A stretch of DNA of 64,000 bases from Schistosoma haematobium (taxonomy: Eukaryota > Platyhelminthes > Trematoda > Strigeidida > Schistosomatidae), in assembly GCF_000699445.3 (NCBI RefSeq), contig NC_067201.1:21890533-21954532 (forward strand), given 5' to 3'. Positions 1-10,422 of the stretch are shown piece after piece (the stretch's first letter is position 1; the number at the start of each line of letters is the position of its first letter). The translations under genes were made by a program, and so were the position numbers. The notes below the pieces were generated by a model. It was not told the origin of the DNA. It saw only the letters and a program-made list of their open reading frames with translations, and searched no databases.

Positions 1-2823
1 TTGGGTAAGCATATCGGTCGGATAAATATCACAGGCCGTACCCCAGGCATTCGAGTCTTGCGCTTACTAAGTCAGTTTCTTCACCCAATAACCGGTTGTT
101 GTTCAAAACCAGTTGATTTGGACAGAAGAATGGACTTGTCGCCTACTATCGCCTTCAGCGGTACTTCACACATAATACGAAAATTAATTGCTGACACAAG
201 TAAGTTCTATTCATATATTGTTGATACTGCGTGCTTTAAATTTGAGGTCTTTCTTGCGTCTTGTCAAAGTTCTAGACTTCCTGGGATTATTAGCATTTCT
301 TTGGCTTATTTTAAATTCACACTGGTGTAATCCTTATGGTTTCTTTCAGCTCTTCTTGGTTTTACCGTTTTTGGTAGCGTTCTGTGTGGAGAAGTTTAGT
401 CACGTGTTGCATTATGCCTAGTATGCCCGACAGAGGATCAAGAATTTCTGTAACATCATGAAAAATATAAAGATGGAAAAAATCTTAAGATGACTCGTAT
501 ATTCTACTTTGGAGATTTTTTGTTAGTCTTTCTCTTGAAAGGACAAGATTGGGTCAGTCGAGAAAATCTACGACACTTTCTCACTTAGTTCCATATCACC
601 TTTACAATAATCTCCAAATTTGTTAAGGGCAACGTTGTTGGTCTAGAACAAATCCGAGTTCATCTAACTCCTCATCTGAAAGGATGACCTGCTTTCAATA
701 CTTGGGAGCTGGAACTATAGCGATCTCTGAAATGTACAGGATACTAACTTACAATAAACATCTGAACTAGCTTCCCGGATGGGTGGGACATATTTTGATA
801 GGCTAAAGACCTTTTGTGTCCCAGTTTTGCAGGTTGTTGTAACGAAAAAACATAAGTCTCATGAGACTCATCATTTAAACACTCAGTTCTTCCTGGAGTA
901 TTTCTTACATATGTTAACTATCGGCTTGAAATGTCATGTTCATATCCTGTTACAGCGACTAGAGGATGCAGTCCTTGCGAAAATCCGGGGTTTTTTTACA
1001 ACTATTTCAGCTTCTTATGACGTCCTGCATTTTATTCTGTAAAACGATAATGTAGTGCTAAATTTTTACAAGTTTAGAAGCTATTTGCGTTTACAACTTG
1101 CAAGCGTCACTTAGTTGTCAGCCTTAAATAACTGCAAACCAGTTATAAACTGGTTACGAAACTAAGGAATGCTACCAGTAATCCGTCAAGCCTTCAGAAG
1201 TCTTAAAAGCTGTCTCAAGTTTAAATCTATTCAAAAATGCTATATTTCCTGGCTATCATATAACACTGTTGTATAGCTGATATTACCTACTGAGCAAAAT
1301 AAGCTTGTCAGGTCTCTCTCCACAAACATTTATTGTATAACTCATGGTTTATGACGGGATAATTGGGAAATGAACTAACATTCATTAGATTTAATGCAAA
1401 TAATGACCAGGTTTGAATGCTTTGGCATTTGCTATCTATCATTTCAAAGAAATCTGTTTTCACTCCTCGTAAGCACTCTGCCCATTTTTCTGCATTTTCC
1501 TTCGTTCGATACCCAACACATTGATTGCTGTGGTCAGGAGTGATATGTAAGCACTTCAGATTGACTTATAATTAGATGTTTTGTGTATCCTGTAATGGTA
1601 ATCCAGTTCTATGGCGTAACATGTTTTGCATATGTTTCCGTTGGCAGAAATATGCTGTGTTATGAAAAGGGAAACTGGTAGAAGTGATTGTGTGTCATAC
1701 AACATAAAATGGTTTGAGTAGCACTATTTATTGCTTGTTAATAACAATAAGCATTTATGACGAGTAGAGTCAATCAACTGAAAAGCAAAAGTCAAGGATA
1801 CGGTTAGCCAATATGGTAAACACAATGATAAAATGTTAAGCAAAAAGGAATACAGTTTGTAAAAAGTCAAACAATATCAAAGGTTTTATGAGGGTTAGGA
1901 ATTGCAGGCGACATTTTGTTGATGGCTTTGAATAGGCCAAGAAATTGATATGATGTGCATGAATGCGGAGAGGTGAGGAAAAACACTATATATCAGCAAA
2001 AACAAGGTACGTTTGTCATATGAGGAAACTTTTACACACATACATGCTTTTAAGAAGAAAGATCTTAGAATGCCGTGGGATCCATTTTTTATGGTTTCGC
2101 ATGTCTAGTTATTTGTGAAACTTATTTATCCGTCTTGCATCTCAATAACATTCTGATTCACTCTTAAATGTACGTTGATGTGTAATTCCCTTACTCTTGG
2201 CTCTAAATGAAGCTAATATTGATCCATTTTTGCGATTTCGGTTCTCTTAATTCATCACTTCACTTATGTGCGTCTACAGAACTGTGTCGAATTTGTTTCA
2301 CTGGTTTATCCTGAGTTTTCAGGTTCGAGTTTTCACCTTCATACTTTATAGTTAGATCTACAATGGGCCACAACTCCTTAATCAAGTGGGACTTCTGCTG
2401 TTGACAAGTATCCAGTTACATTGTTTGAGGCTTCATAGTTTGGTTTTACAGTAATAGTATTAAAAATTGATCTGTTTTTGAGTGAACTAATTTTCTGAAT
2501 GCTTGTCATAGAACTTCATCCCTTGCTATTCAGGGACTCATTTATTATACTTTCGCATTCCTTAGCAAGCATCTGCTTGACTTAGTTTTGATTCGGTTGC
2601 GTACATCTTGCTGAACGACTATTTATGCTATAAAGTCCGGTGATACGACCCGTTAATGTACTTTTGTATTAATTACATTCATAATTCTTGTGGTTACAGC
2701 CTTAAATTCAATTTATCTAGAGGATAAATTGAACAGAAATGAAAACATGATGAATGTTAAAACGCTACAATAATAAAATTTATAGACTTCGTCTGACAAC
2801 TGGATCAATTTTTATTTCCCTAC
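1..2823. other. AT-rich DNA without a recognisable gene
   Basis: I see no coding region here. The open frames (for example 1-330 and 779-1042) are short, rich in hydrophobic and Cys residues, and have no family motif or convincing splice-site pairing. An exon of an unknown gene cannot be excluded. Confidence 0.5.
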
Positions 2824-3020
2824 AGCTTGTAGCGTCGTGTCGAGTCGAAATTGACTATGAACACCGCTACAAAGGAACTCGTGTCAGGATATCCATAAAA
2901 TCCCCCGGAAGCGAAATATCAGAAGGCAATTAATGGACCAAGTCGAGATATATTTGCTGGCGATCTCGCGGTATCGAAAGAATACCGAGATCGTGCCAGG
3001 ATACAAGCTTGGTTAAAGAT

Positions 3021-3338
3021 TGATGATGTCACAGGTATTCAGTGTTTGACAACGCTTCTACCAGTAACACCTAATATATTTCGTTCCCACCAAGAGAAAT
3101 CAAAAGACAGAGTCGAGGAGACCGGAAGAGTATATTTGGCGATGACCAATATATCGGAATTCTCTGATCTAATCTGGCTAGCGATTGCGGTTGATGTTGA
3201 GCACGGCGTTACCACACGTGATCTGGTGCGGATGCCTGACCGAGCGCCTTCAGCTAGATGAGTCCACTAAAACATATGGTCAGCATCCAATGTCGAAAAC
3301 TTCGTGCTATTTATTTTGGGAATTTATTTACCGCTACA
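3021..3338 (-). repeat. 3' LTR of the CsRn1-clade element
   Basis: 318 bp; on the - strand it starts TGTAGCGG and ends TCATCA (TG...CA). Identical to the other LTR by eye except A at 3321. It lies against the target duplication AGAT at 3017-3020. Confidence 0.93.
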
Positions 3339-3340
3339 GA

Positions 3341-3353
3341 TCACTCCCTCCCT
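3341..3353 (-). other. polypurine tract
   Basis: The - strand reads AGGGAGGGAGTGA two bases before the 3' LTR, the expected position for plus-strand priming. The region between the Pol stop and this tract (about 3354-3787) is non-coding and A/T-homopolymer rich. Confidence 0.7.
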
Positions 3354-3787
3354 AGTGGGGCAGTGACGACCCTAAGACGTGGCCAGCCAGAAGTTTAAAC
3401 CCAACGAGTTTGTCGTTGGTAAACACTCTTCTGATAGCTTACTAAATTTAGCAGCGTCTGGTCGTCTTTCCTTACTATATGGGACGGAGGTACAACATAG
3501 TAAAAAAGAAAATGTACAATGAAAATTTCGGATCCTCATAAACGTCATCGTTCTTTTCCAGCCGTCCTGGAAAAGAAAAAAGAAAATGTAAGTGCATGTC
3601 GAAATACACTCGTATGTGCGTAAAAACACAATGTCGGCGGAAAAAAAATGGAAAATAAACTCATGAACACGTAATAGCGTTAAAAAAATTGTTTTTTTTG
3701 TTTTGTTTTTTTTAAATAGAAATAAAAATATATAAGCATATTAAAATTGTTTTTTTTTAAAAAAAATATAAAATTTCGAGAAGTGCC

Positions 3788-6700
3788 TTACGTGCAATAG
3801 TCGTTTAAATGTTCTGGAAATCTCACCCTTCTTCCAGAACGCGTCGTTTTAAGTTTATTTTCGGATACTGTCGAAGTATCATCGTGTGTGTTGGTTGTCG
3901 GATGAGGTATTGTAAGTGTCGGAGTCGTGTCGTTCGATTGTACCGAAGGAAAATCGACGTGGATAGGATTTCCTTCTAAATACGCTGCTTTTAAGCGATC
4001 GATGCGGATGCTATCGTTTGTTCCGTTCTTATCGACTATATAGTACTTAGATTCACGTTGAAGAACTTTGAAGGGTCCTTCGTATGCTGATTCGAATGGT
4101 CGTCGATGCGAGTCTCGACGAATGAAAACGTGTGTACTATATCGTAAGCCAGGTTGAACGAAAACATCAGTTGATTGAGGTCGAGTGGAAGCAGGTTTAA
4201 CTGAACGCATTGCGTTTGTAAGCCTGTTCGTGTAGGAGGTTAGATCCATGTTCATTGAAGAGGATGAAGGATCCACGAATTCTCCTGGAAGTCGAAGTGT
4301 CGTTCCATAAACCAGTTGAGCCGCAGTGTATCCAATGTCAGCTTTCACTGCATTGCGGATACCTAGTAAGACGAGTGGAAGAGCGTCGGTCCACTGTGAA
4401 ACGTTTGCAGCTGATAGCGAAGCTTTCAGTTGTCGGTGAAAACGTTCTACCAACCCGTTTGCTTGTGGATGGTAGGCGGTCGTTCGGAAGCGAGTGATTC
4501 CTAAAAGTGTGGTCAGACGACGGAAAAGATCGGATTCAAACTGACGTCCGCGATCTGTAGTGATGGTTGAAGGGCAGCTAAAGTTTGCTACCCATCGTTC
4601 GACGAAGGTGCGAGCCACTGTTTCAGCAGTGATGTCCTTGATAGGTACTGCTTCTGGCCATCGAGTGAAACGGTCTACGCAGGTTAAGAGATAAGAGTAT
4701 CCATTTGAATCTGGTAAAGGTCCTACCAAATCCAGATGGACATGGTCGAAACGGGCATCGGGAGTTTTAAACGAGCCTAAGGGACATTTATTGTGTCTGA
4801 TAACCTTAGATTTTTGGCAGCTTACACAGGAGCGTGCCCACTCCCTCACGTCTTTATTCATTCCAGGCCAGCAAAACCGTTCTGCTATAAGCTTGATGGT
4901 TGCACGAACACCTGGATGCGAAAGTTTGTGCAATGTGTTGAAGACATTGCGTCGATAATGTTTCGGCACGATTGGGCGATCCCTACCTGTAGATGTGTCA
5001 CAAAGTAAGGTTTCTTTACCTGTTCCCATCTGTTTGATGCGTAGTTTAAGGGTTGTAGACGATAACTCGTGCTGAAGATCAGTGTCTTCTTTTTGAAGCT
5101 CGGCGAGTTTAAGAAGGTCGATTCCTTGGAAACTGTTCAAGGAAGTTATACGAGATAAAGCGTCTGCAACTACATTGTTTGCTCCAGAGATGTGTTGAAT
5201 ATCTGAAGTAAACTGCGAAATGTAGTCCAGTTGTCGAGACTCACGGGGAGAGTACTTGTCAGAAGGAGAGCTTAACGAGAAAGTGAGCGGTTTATGGTCC
5301 GTGAAAAGAGTGAATTCACGACCTTCGATGTAGTGTTGGAAATGCCGTACAGCACAATACATAGCTAGGAGTTCCCCACCGAATGTGCTGTACCTCGATT
5401 CGGTGTCTAGCAACCTTCTAGAGAAAAATGCCAAGGGTTGCCAGGAGTTGTTAACCCATTGTTGTAAGACTCCTCCGATTGCTGAGTCGGATGCGTCTAC
5501 TGCGATGCTAATGGGTGCTCGGGTGTCCTGATGTGCGAGCATTGTTGCTTTAGCAATCAGTTCCTTAACTGTGGAGAATGCTTTTCGTGCGGTGTCGTCC
5601 AAATTAATGGATTTCGCATTTCCACGAAGTTGGTCGGTCAGAGGTTTCATAAGTAATGCGCATTTGGGTATGAAACGTCTATAGAAACTTACCAGGCCGT
5701 TGAACGTGCGTAATTGCTTGACGGTGGTCGGTTCTGGGTAATCCAGAATGGCCGCCACTTTGGTCCTAAGAGGTCGAATGCCTTGAGCATCGATAGTGTG
5801 TCCCAGAAAGTCTAACGAGTCGGTTCCGAATTGGCATTTCTGAACGTTTACAGTAATGCCATGTTTTTGAAGTCGTTCGAAAACAAGATCCAGATGCTTG
5901 AGATGTGTTTCTCTGTCCGGACTTGCGATTAGACAGTCATCAACATACGCGTGTACGAAGTTGAGACCTCGAAAAACGTCGTCTATGAATCTTTGGAATG
6001 TTTGAGCAGCATTCCTTAGACCGAAAGGCATTCGCAAAAATTCATAGAGTCCGAAAGGAGTTATGATAGCTGTTTTCGGTATGTCGTGAGTAGCCATAGG
6101 GATTTGGTTATACGCTTTAACCAAGTCGATTTTCGAAAAGACAGTTGTACCTTTCAAGGTAGCTGTCAAATCGTGAATGTGAGGCAACGGGTAACGATCG
6201 GGAATGGTTTTCGCGTTCAATCGCCGATAGTCACCAGTTGGACGCCAATCGTTGCTGTCCTTTTTAGGGACCATGTGCAACGGAGATGCATATGGGCTAC
6301 TTGACGGTCGTATGATTCCTAAGTCCATCATGTGATCGAATTCGTTTTTCGCTAACCTTAGCTTTTCAGGAGCTAGTCGTCGTGCTTTAGAGAATACAGG
6401 TGGTCCTGTAGTCGTGATGTGATGTGTAACATTGCTGGTTACACACGGTAATCTCGGTTGCGTTTGTTGTATCCCAGGGTACTTATCGAGTAGTGGTTGA
6501 TAGAGTGGGTCTATCATATGTTTAACTGTGACTGGGGATACTCTACAACCAGTAAAAGAAGTTACGCAAACGGACAAATTAGTGTTCCCGTCTACTAGCC
6601 TCCGTTTGCGCGTGTCGATGATCAGATTATGGTGTTGTAGAAGATCCATACCAATGATTGGCATAGAGACATCTGCAACAACGAAAATCCAGTGAATGGG

Positions 6701-6961
6701 TTTGCGTAAACCCACGTTAAGGTAAACGTACCTTTTGCCATACGTAGCGATCGGTTTTCCGTTTGCCGCCTGTAAGTTTAGGGTCGATTCGTGAAGCCGG
6801 TCGTTAGGATTTGCTGGGAGAACGCTAACTTCTGCGCCAGTGTCGACGAGGTAGCGAACTCTCGTTGTCACATCTGTGACGAATAACAGACGGCTTTGTT
6901 CGCCGGCTACGGTTGCCGTTAACGCGTGCCGGCCTGAAAGTTTCCCGAATTGTTTTTCGAA
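3788..6961 (-). CDS. pol: Pol polyprotein: protease, reverse transcriptase, RNase H, integrase
   Basis: An uninterrupted frame of about 1,057 codons. Counting from the first GTG at 6871 (1,027 aa): aspartic protease with DTGA at 10-13; reverse transcriptase about 160-400 with YVDD at 309-312; RNase H about 450-570 (VDAS near 458, TDHKP near 524); integrase with an H648-H652-C682-C685 zinc motif and a D714, D773, E809 catalytic triad (35 residues between D773 and E809). No chromodomain is obvious at the C-terminus. The pol frame opens upstream of that GTG, just after a TGA at 6962-6964, and has no good start codon there, so expression as a Gag-Pol fusion is inferred. All catalytic motifs are intact, so the copy may be functional. 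Confidence 0.92.
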   Translation of the reverse strand, partial: FEKQFGKLSGRHALTATVAGEQSRLLFVTDVTTRVRYLVDTGAEVSVLPANPNDRLHESTLNLQAANGKPIATYGKRYVYLNVGLRKPIHWIFVVADVSMPIIGMDLLQHHNLIIDTRKRRLVDGNTNLSVCVTSFTGCRVSPVTVKHMIDPLYQPLLDKYPGIQQTQPRLPCVTSNVTHHITTTGPPVFSKARRLAPEKLRLAKNEFDHMMDLGIIRPSSSPYASPLHMVPKKDSNDWRPTGDYRRLNAKTIPDRYPLPHIHDLTATLKGTTVFSKIDLVKAYNQIPMATHDIPKTAIITPFGLYEFLRMPFGLRNAAQTFQRFIDDVFRGLNFVHAYVDDCLIASPDRETHLKHLDLVFERLQKHGITVNVQKCQFGTDSLDFLGHTIDAQGIRPLRTKVAAILDYPEPTTVKQLRTFNGLVSFYRRFIPKCALLMKPLTDQLRGNAKSINLDDTARKAFSTVKELIAKATMLAHQDTRAPISIAVDASDSAIGGVLQQWVNNSWQPLAFFSRRLLDTESRYSTFGGELLAMYCAVRHFQHYIEGREFTLFTDHKPLTFSLSSPSDKYSPRESRQLDYISQFTSDIQHISGANNVVADALSRITSLNSFQGIDLLKLAELQKEDTDLQHELSSTTLKLRIKQMGTGKETLLCDTSTGRDRPIVPKHYRRNVFNTLHKLSHPGVRATIKLIAERFCWPGMNKDVREWARSCVSCQKSKVIRHNKCPLGSFKTPDARFDHVHLDLVGPLPDSNGYSYLLTCVDRFTRWPEAVPIKDITAETVARTFVERWVANFSCPSTITTDRGRQFESDLFRRLTTLLGITRFRTTAYHPQANGLVERFHRQLKASLSAANVSQWTDALPLVLLGIRNAVKADIGYTAAQLVYGTTLRLPGEFVDPSSSSMNMDLTSYTNRLTNAMRSVKPASTRPQSTDVFVQPGLRYSTHVFIRRDSHRRPFESAYEGPFKVLQRESKYYIVDKNGTNDSIRIDRLKAAYLEGNPIHVDFPSVQSNDTTPTLTIPHPTTNTHDDTSTVSENKLKTTRSGRRVRFPEHLNDYCT
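6919..6961 (-). promoter_or_regulatory. probable -1 ribosomal frameshift window between gag and pol
   Basis: Gag and Pol frames overlap only here, with pol in the -1 frame. The sequence G AAA AAC (6958-6952) sits in the gag frame as TCG AAA AAC. It resembles a -1 slippery site (AAAAAC in the A-site part) although the first base departs from the X XXY YYZ rule. I did not establish a downstream stem or pseudoknot. Confidence 0.55.
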
Positions 6962-7752
6962 TCAGTCGGTTTCGTGTTGGGAAAATTGCAGGGTTTTCTG
7001 CAATTTCTGGAAAACTTTCCATACTGGTTATGATACCAGCACCAGTCGGGGTTATCTGTCTCTCGTGGTCTAGAGACAGATCGCTTACGAGAAATGCTTC
7101 TACGTGGTGTGCGCGATCTCTTACGGTCGGTACGAAGACTAAGATAACGCGTGAGTGTGTGACATAAGTCGGTTATATCATTCTGAGTCGTGTGAGGCTT
7201 TTCTTTGACTGAAAATACCTCGGTAGTAGAAGGTTTCGTAATTTCTAGAATGCGGTCGGCAGATGCAGCTAGCTCGTCTAAGGCGTTGTTCTGGAACAAG
7301 ACCAGAACTGCTTGCACCTGTTGGGGAAGTTTTGACAAGAAGAGTTGTTTGAATAGACCTTCGTCGAAAGTTCTTGGGCCTATTACCTCTCTCATCCGTT
7401 GCAACATGTCCGTCGCAGAACCGTGTTGCAGGTCGATGTTATTGAAGAGTTGATCTAACCTTTGTCGATCGGTTAGGTCTCCTCGTTTAAGAATCGAGTG
7501 TTTTAAGATTTCGTAAGGATCGGAAACATCACTAGTAAACATACTAGGTGTTACGTACCTGTTGAATTCGCGCGGTAGTGCCTTGACTACTGCGAGGAAT
7601 TGTGCACGTGTGTCGATCACGCCGTGCTCGGAGAAGTCGGCTTCTGCGTAGCAAAACCAGGCTTCGATGTTGTCGGGCCAGAAAGGCATCAGTTGAAACG
7701 AAGGTGGGGACAAAGTCTTAAGCTTGAGTACTTTAGGTGTCTGTTCAGTCAT
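6919..7752 (-). CDS. gag: Gag-like protein of the CsRn1-clade element
   Basis: 277 aa from the ATG at 7752 ([10 protein letters not shown]) to the TAA at 6919-6921. I chose this ATG because the longer frame upstream, to 7878, is only a hydrophobic run from A/T-rich leader. The N-terminal two thirds resemble a retrotransposon capsid ([18 protein letters not shown] near residues 20-37; [14 protein letters not shown] mid-protein). A basic Arg/Ser-rich stretch follows, then one zinc knuckle of C-x2-H-x9-C-x3-C type (CWYH...NCRKPC). That Cys-His-Cys-Cys order, rather than the usual CCHC, is a CsRn1-clade hallmark. The frame ends 42 bases after the pol frame opens, so Pol would be made by -1 frameshifting. 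Confidence 0.88.
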   Translation of the reverse strand: MTEQTPKVLKLKTLSPPSFQLMPFWPDNIEAWFCYAEADFSEHGVIDTRAQFLAVVKALPREFNRYVTPSMFTSDVSDPYEILKHSILKRGDLTDRQRLDQLFNNIDLQHGSATDMLQRMREVIGPRTFDEGLFKQLFLSKLPQQVQAVLVLFQNNALDELAASADRILEITKPSTTEVFSVKEKPHTTQNDITDLCHTLTRYLSLRTDRKRSRTPRRSISRKRSVSRPRETDNPDWCWYHNQYGKFSRNCRKPCNFPNTKPTDSKNNSGNFQAGTR

Positions 7753-7914
7753 GATGAAGTATGAAGTACGATAATGAACGAGGGGAAAATATATATATAT
7801 CCAAGAAAAAACACGAAAAAAAATCACAATGTTTAAAAAAAAATAAAAAATAAGGCAATGATATATAAAAAATCCCAAAAAGGAACAGACTCACAGTTGC
7901 AATTAGGTGTACCA

Positions 7915-7933
7915 GATCACGTCGGGTTCACCA
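7915..7933 (-). other. primer-binding site, tRNA-Trp type
   Basis: The - strand reads TGGTGAACCCGACGTGATC, one base inside the 5' LTR. It complements the 3' end of animal tRNA-Trp as I recall it, with one mismatch. This would prime minus-strand DNA synthesis and is the primer used by CsRn1-clade elements. Confidence 0.8.
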
Positions 7934-7934
7934 A

Positions 7935-8252
7935 TGATGATGTCACAGGTATTCAGTGTTTGACAACGCTTCTACCAGTAACACCTAATATATTTCGTTC
8001 CCACCAAGAGAAATCAAAAGACAGAGTCGAGGAGACCGGAAGAGTATATTTGGCGATGACCAATATATCGGAATTCTCTGATCTAATCTGGCTAGCGATT
8101 GCGGTTGATGTTGAGCACGGCGTTACCACACGTGATCTGGTGCGGATGCCTGACCGAGCGCCTTCAGCTAGATGAGTCCACTAAAACATATGGTCAGCAT
8201 CCAATGTCGAAAACTTCGTGCTATTTATTTTGGGGATTTATTTACCGCTACA
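7935..8252 (-). repeat. 5' LTR of the CsRn1-clade element
   Basis: 318 bp, paired with the copy at 3021-3338. As the upstream LTR for - strand transcription it should hold the promoter. The primer-binding site lies one base inside it, and the target duplication AGAT follows at 8253-8256. Confidence 0.93.
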
Positions 8253-8423
8253 AGATCATAACCGAATTCGCGCGACGTCGCAATCAAAGTGTAAGAATAA
8301 TGGATGCTTTTTAGCGCAGTTAAACAAAAGCGCATTAAAACAGTCACTGGTACAACTGGTTATAATAATAATTGTTTTCAATAAACCAATCGTGTTCTCG
8401 TGACAAAAGGGTCACTACAAGCT

Positions 8424-9242
8424 CTTGATGGTTTGACAAAAGTTTAGTATGTGTTATTCAAGATTTTTCATTGATAATAATCACAGAGGTTTTGTGAACT
8501 TATTTTATACTTTACCTTGCATTCCTGGCTGGGAAATTTCACTGTCTTCAGTCGAATCTTACACCGTGAAAAAGCGCTTCCACGTTAGAGCGTAGTGGCA
8601 TTGTGCAAGCCAACAACTATTCCCCCCACATGAGTCGTCGAAGTTTGATATCATGGTATATGCGGCATCAATCAACCGCCAAACAGAAATTACGGTACAT
8701 TTTAATCTGTTCTTGTTATTGAGAGTTGTTTGTAGTACAGCATAAGACGTTTTGATATCTCAAGGTCATCGGAGGTTAAAGCGGACCTGGCTTTTCTGTA
8801 AATATTTATTATCAAGGATGAGTTAGTATGATTTTCTTTCCTTCCTACCTAAAATAAAGCAACCTAAATTACTGTAGTCGTTTTCCTCACGCTTTATGTT
8901 CCAGACATACAAATCATTTTGTTATATATCTCTGAAACTTCAATGAAACTCTAATCCTGCTAAAGATGAATATACTTTTTCTAACCGAAGGATGACAGTG
9001 TTGTAATGTTTAAAGCGAGTTTGCACGTAGGCCTCGGGTAAGGTTGAGAAGATCTCAGAGATAAGCATCTCGACTTTCGTACAAATAAAATAACTTGATG
9101 TTCAGACTTTAGGTGTAATACACGTCTATTAAGAGTGAATGATGTTCTTAAATCATTATTTTCCGTCATGGGTGTCTTCACAGCATTGCCCACATAAGTT
9201 GAGTTTATCAAGAGGGCTATACTGAGGTTAGATGCATGGTGC
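8424..9242. other. unassigned AT-rich DNA
   Basis: No coding exon, RNA gene or known repeat recognised between the solo LTR and the first SINE-like copy. Confidence 0.5.
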
Positions 9243-9751
9243 CTCCAAATGCCCTAGTACGGCCGAAATTGGAGAGTTAACTCTCCCTCTCGAGATGCTC
9301 TCACATAGCCACGCGTATACAACCACTGCTAGGGAAGTCCTACTCACTGTCTTCTCGCACCACGAGTGTTGTTTGTGAAATTGAAAGGATGAAAAGCAAA
9401 TGTTCAACGCTTTAAACGGGTTGGTGGACACGGAGAGTCCACCTAAAGAAATTGGGAAACCATGTTTCTAAACCAATGGTGCACATAGCTTCCAGTATCC
9501 CGAGAGAACAAATGGTGTATAAACCTATTGTTGGTTACGGCTACCATAGGACTGCATCTCCTGACGTTGCTCCACTGTCTTGTGGATCAGACCTTTAGGT
9601 AGAAGGCTCCGGATGTGGCCCCCTATGAAAATCACCTGCTTCAGTCTAGGGACCCAGGCAGTATCATAGCACATACAGAAATCAAGTGGATTGTGTGGCG
9701 CATATGTATTTGGTGCCTCTGTACCAATATTTATGTGTTCAAATAAATAAA
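9243..9751 (+). repeat. SINE-like element, copy 1 (full length)
   Basis: About 500 bp, starting at the shared 5' end (CCAAATGCCCTAGTACGG) and ending GTGTGGCGCATATGTATTTG... CCAATATTTATG followed by an AATA-rich tail. Comparable copies start near 27811, 51364, 53538 and 62284. It has no long ORF of its own. The last ~50 bp match the 3' end of the full-length LINE at 30808-34217. Divergence from the other copies is moderate. Confidence 0.75.
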
Positions 9752-9884
9752 GAAGATGCATGGTACTAGATAAAGATAATAAATTTTTTGATAAAATAGT
9801 GAATTGTCATCATGTATTACATATGATCAACTATCGCCTACCTCAAAGCGTGATGCTTGCTGAAGTGGGAGTTTGTTGAAAGGA

Positions 9885-10025
9885 AGCTGATAGCGGCAAA
9901 ACCAGAAACTGAGATTAGTCCATGAAGTCATAGATAATTGGGATGTATGTATTTGTCGGTATGTGCAGACTGTGTTTGTGGTCTTTGCGATAACCACGAT
10001 CAATAGTTAGAGATTTTAAATAACG
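9885..10025 (+). repeat. short interspersed repeat, also near 15650 and 21390
   Basis: The stretch GCGGCAAAACCAGAAACTGAG... GTCATAGATAAT resembles 21395-21535 (GCGACTAAACCAAAATCTAGC... GTCACTGACTG) and, more weakly, 15650-15790. Three diverged copies suggest a small repeat family that I cannot name. Confidence 0.35.
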
Positions 10026-10422
10026 TGTCTCTGGAGCGTTGATAGTGATCCTGATGCATTCACTCCTTATATTCCTCTCAATCAAGGATTTTAGTAACCC
10101 TTTCGGATCTGTATTTTCAAATTATATTCGTAATGTGTGGTTTGTCTTTTTATCATTACTACTACATTTTTTAGACTTCTTTTGTCGTTTCCCTCTCGTC
10201 ATGGTAGTCGGGTATGGCAACATGGTAACACACACCTGGCCCAGGCTCTATATTGATATGTCTGTCTTACAGTTTACGAGTATTACAGTATTTTACGTGG
10301 TTACAATCATATATACGGTTCTCAATAAACCAAATTATTATTTTTTTTAATAGTATCCTTACTACTTGGGCTTAGCTCGTTAACTTGTTATAAACGTTGA
10401 TACGTACTTTCAACTGAGCAAA

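Larger units (their letters stand above)
3017..8256 (-). mobile_element. near-intact Ty3/gypsy LTR retrotransposon, CsRn1 clade
   Basis: A 5.2-kb element lies on the - strand: two 318-bp LTRs (3021-3338 and 7935-8252), a 4-bp target duplication AGAT (3017-3020 and 8253-8256), a primer-binding site matching tRNA-Trp, a polypurine tract, a Gag ORF and a long Pol ORF in the -1 frame. Three features point to the CsRn1 clade of flatworms and insects (which includes schistosome elements such as Boudicca): the unusual Cys-His-Cys-Cys Gag knuckle, the tRNA-Trp primer and the 4-bp duplication. The LTRs differ at one position (3321 A, 8235 G), so insertion is recent. No stop or frameshift breaks the enzymatic domains. 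I did not assign it to a named family. Confidence 0.93.
2824..8423 (+). repeat. solo LTR interrupted by a nested LTR retrotransposon
   Basis: A second, older LTR surrounds the CsRn1-like element. Its left part is 2828-3020 and its right part 8257-8419, together about 356 bp. It begins TGTAG and ends CTACA, giving short inverted termini, and is flanked by the 4-bp direct repeat AGCT at 2824-2827 and 8420-8423. An AATAAA at 8380-8385, near the right end, suggests + orientation. No internal gag or pol of this element is present, so it is read as a solo LTR left by LTR-LTR recombination. The nested element's LTR, read on the - strand, also starts TGTAGCG, so the two may be related. Confidence 0.7.

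Noticed and set aside
1..330. 109-aa protein at the window edge
   Set aside because: TTG start, no motif, no splice context; probably chance.
6825..7022. extra 65-aa gene between gag and pol
   Set aside because: It overlaps both frames in the third frame and has no motif.
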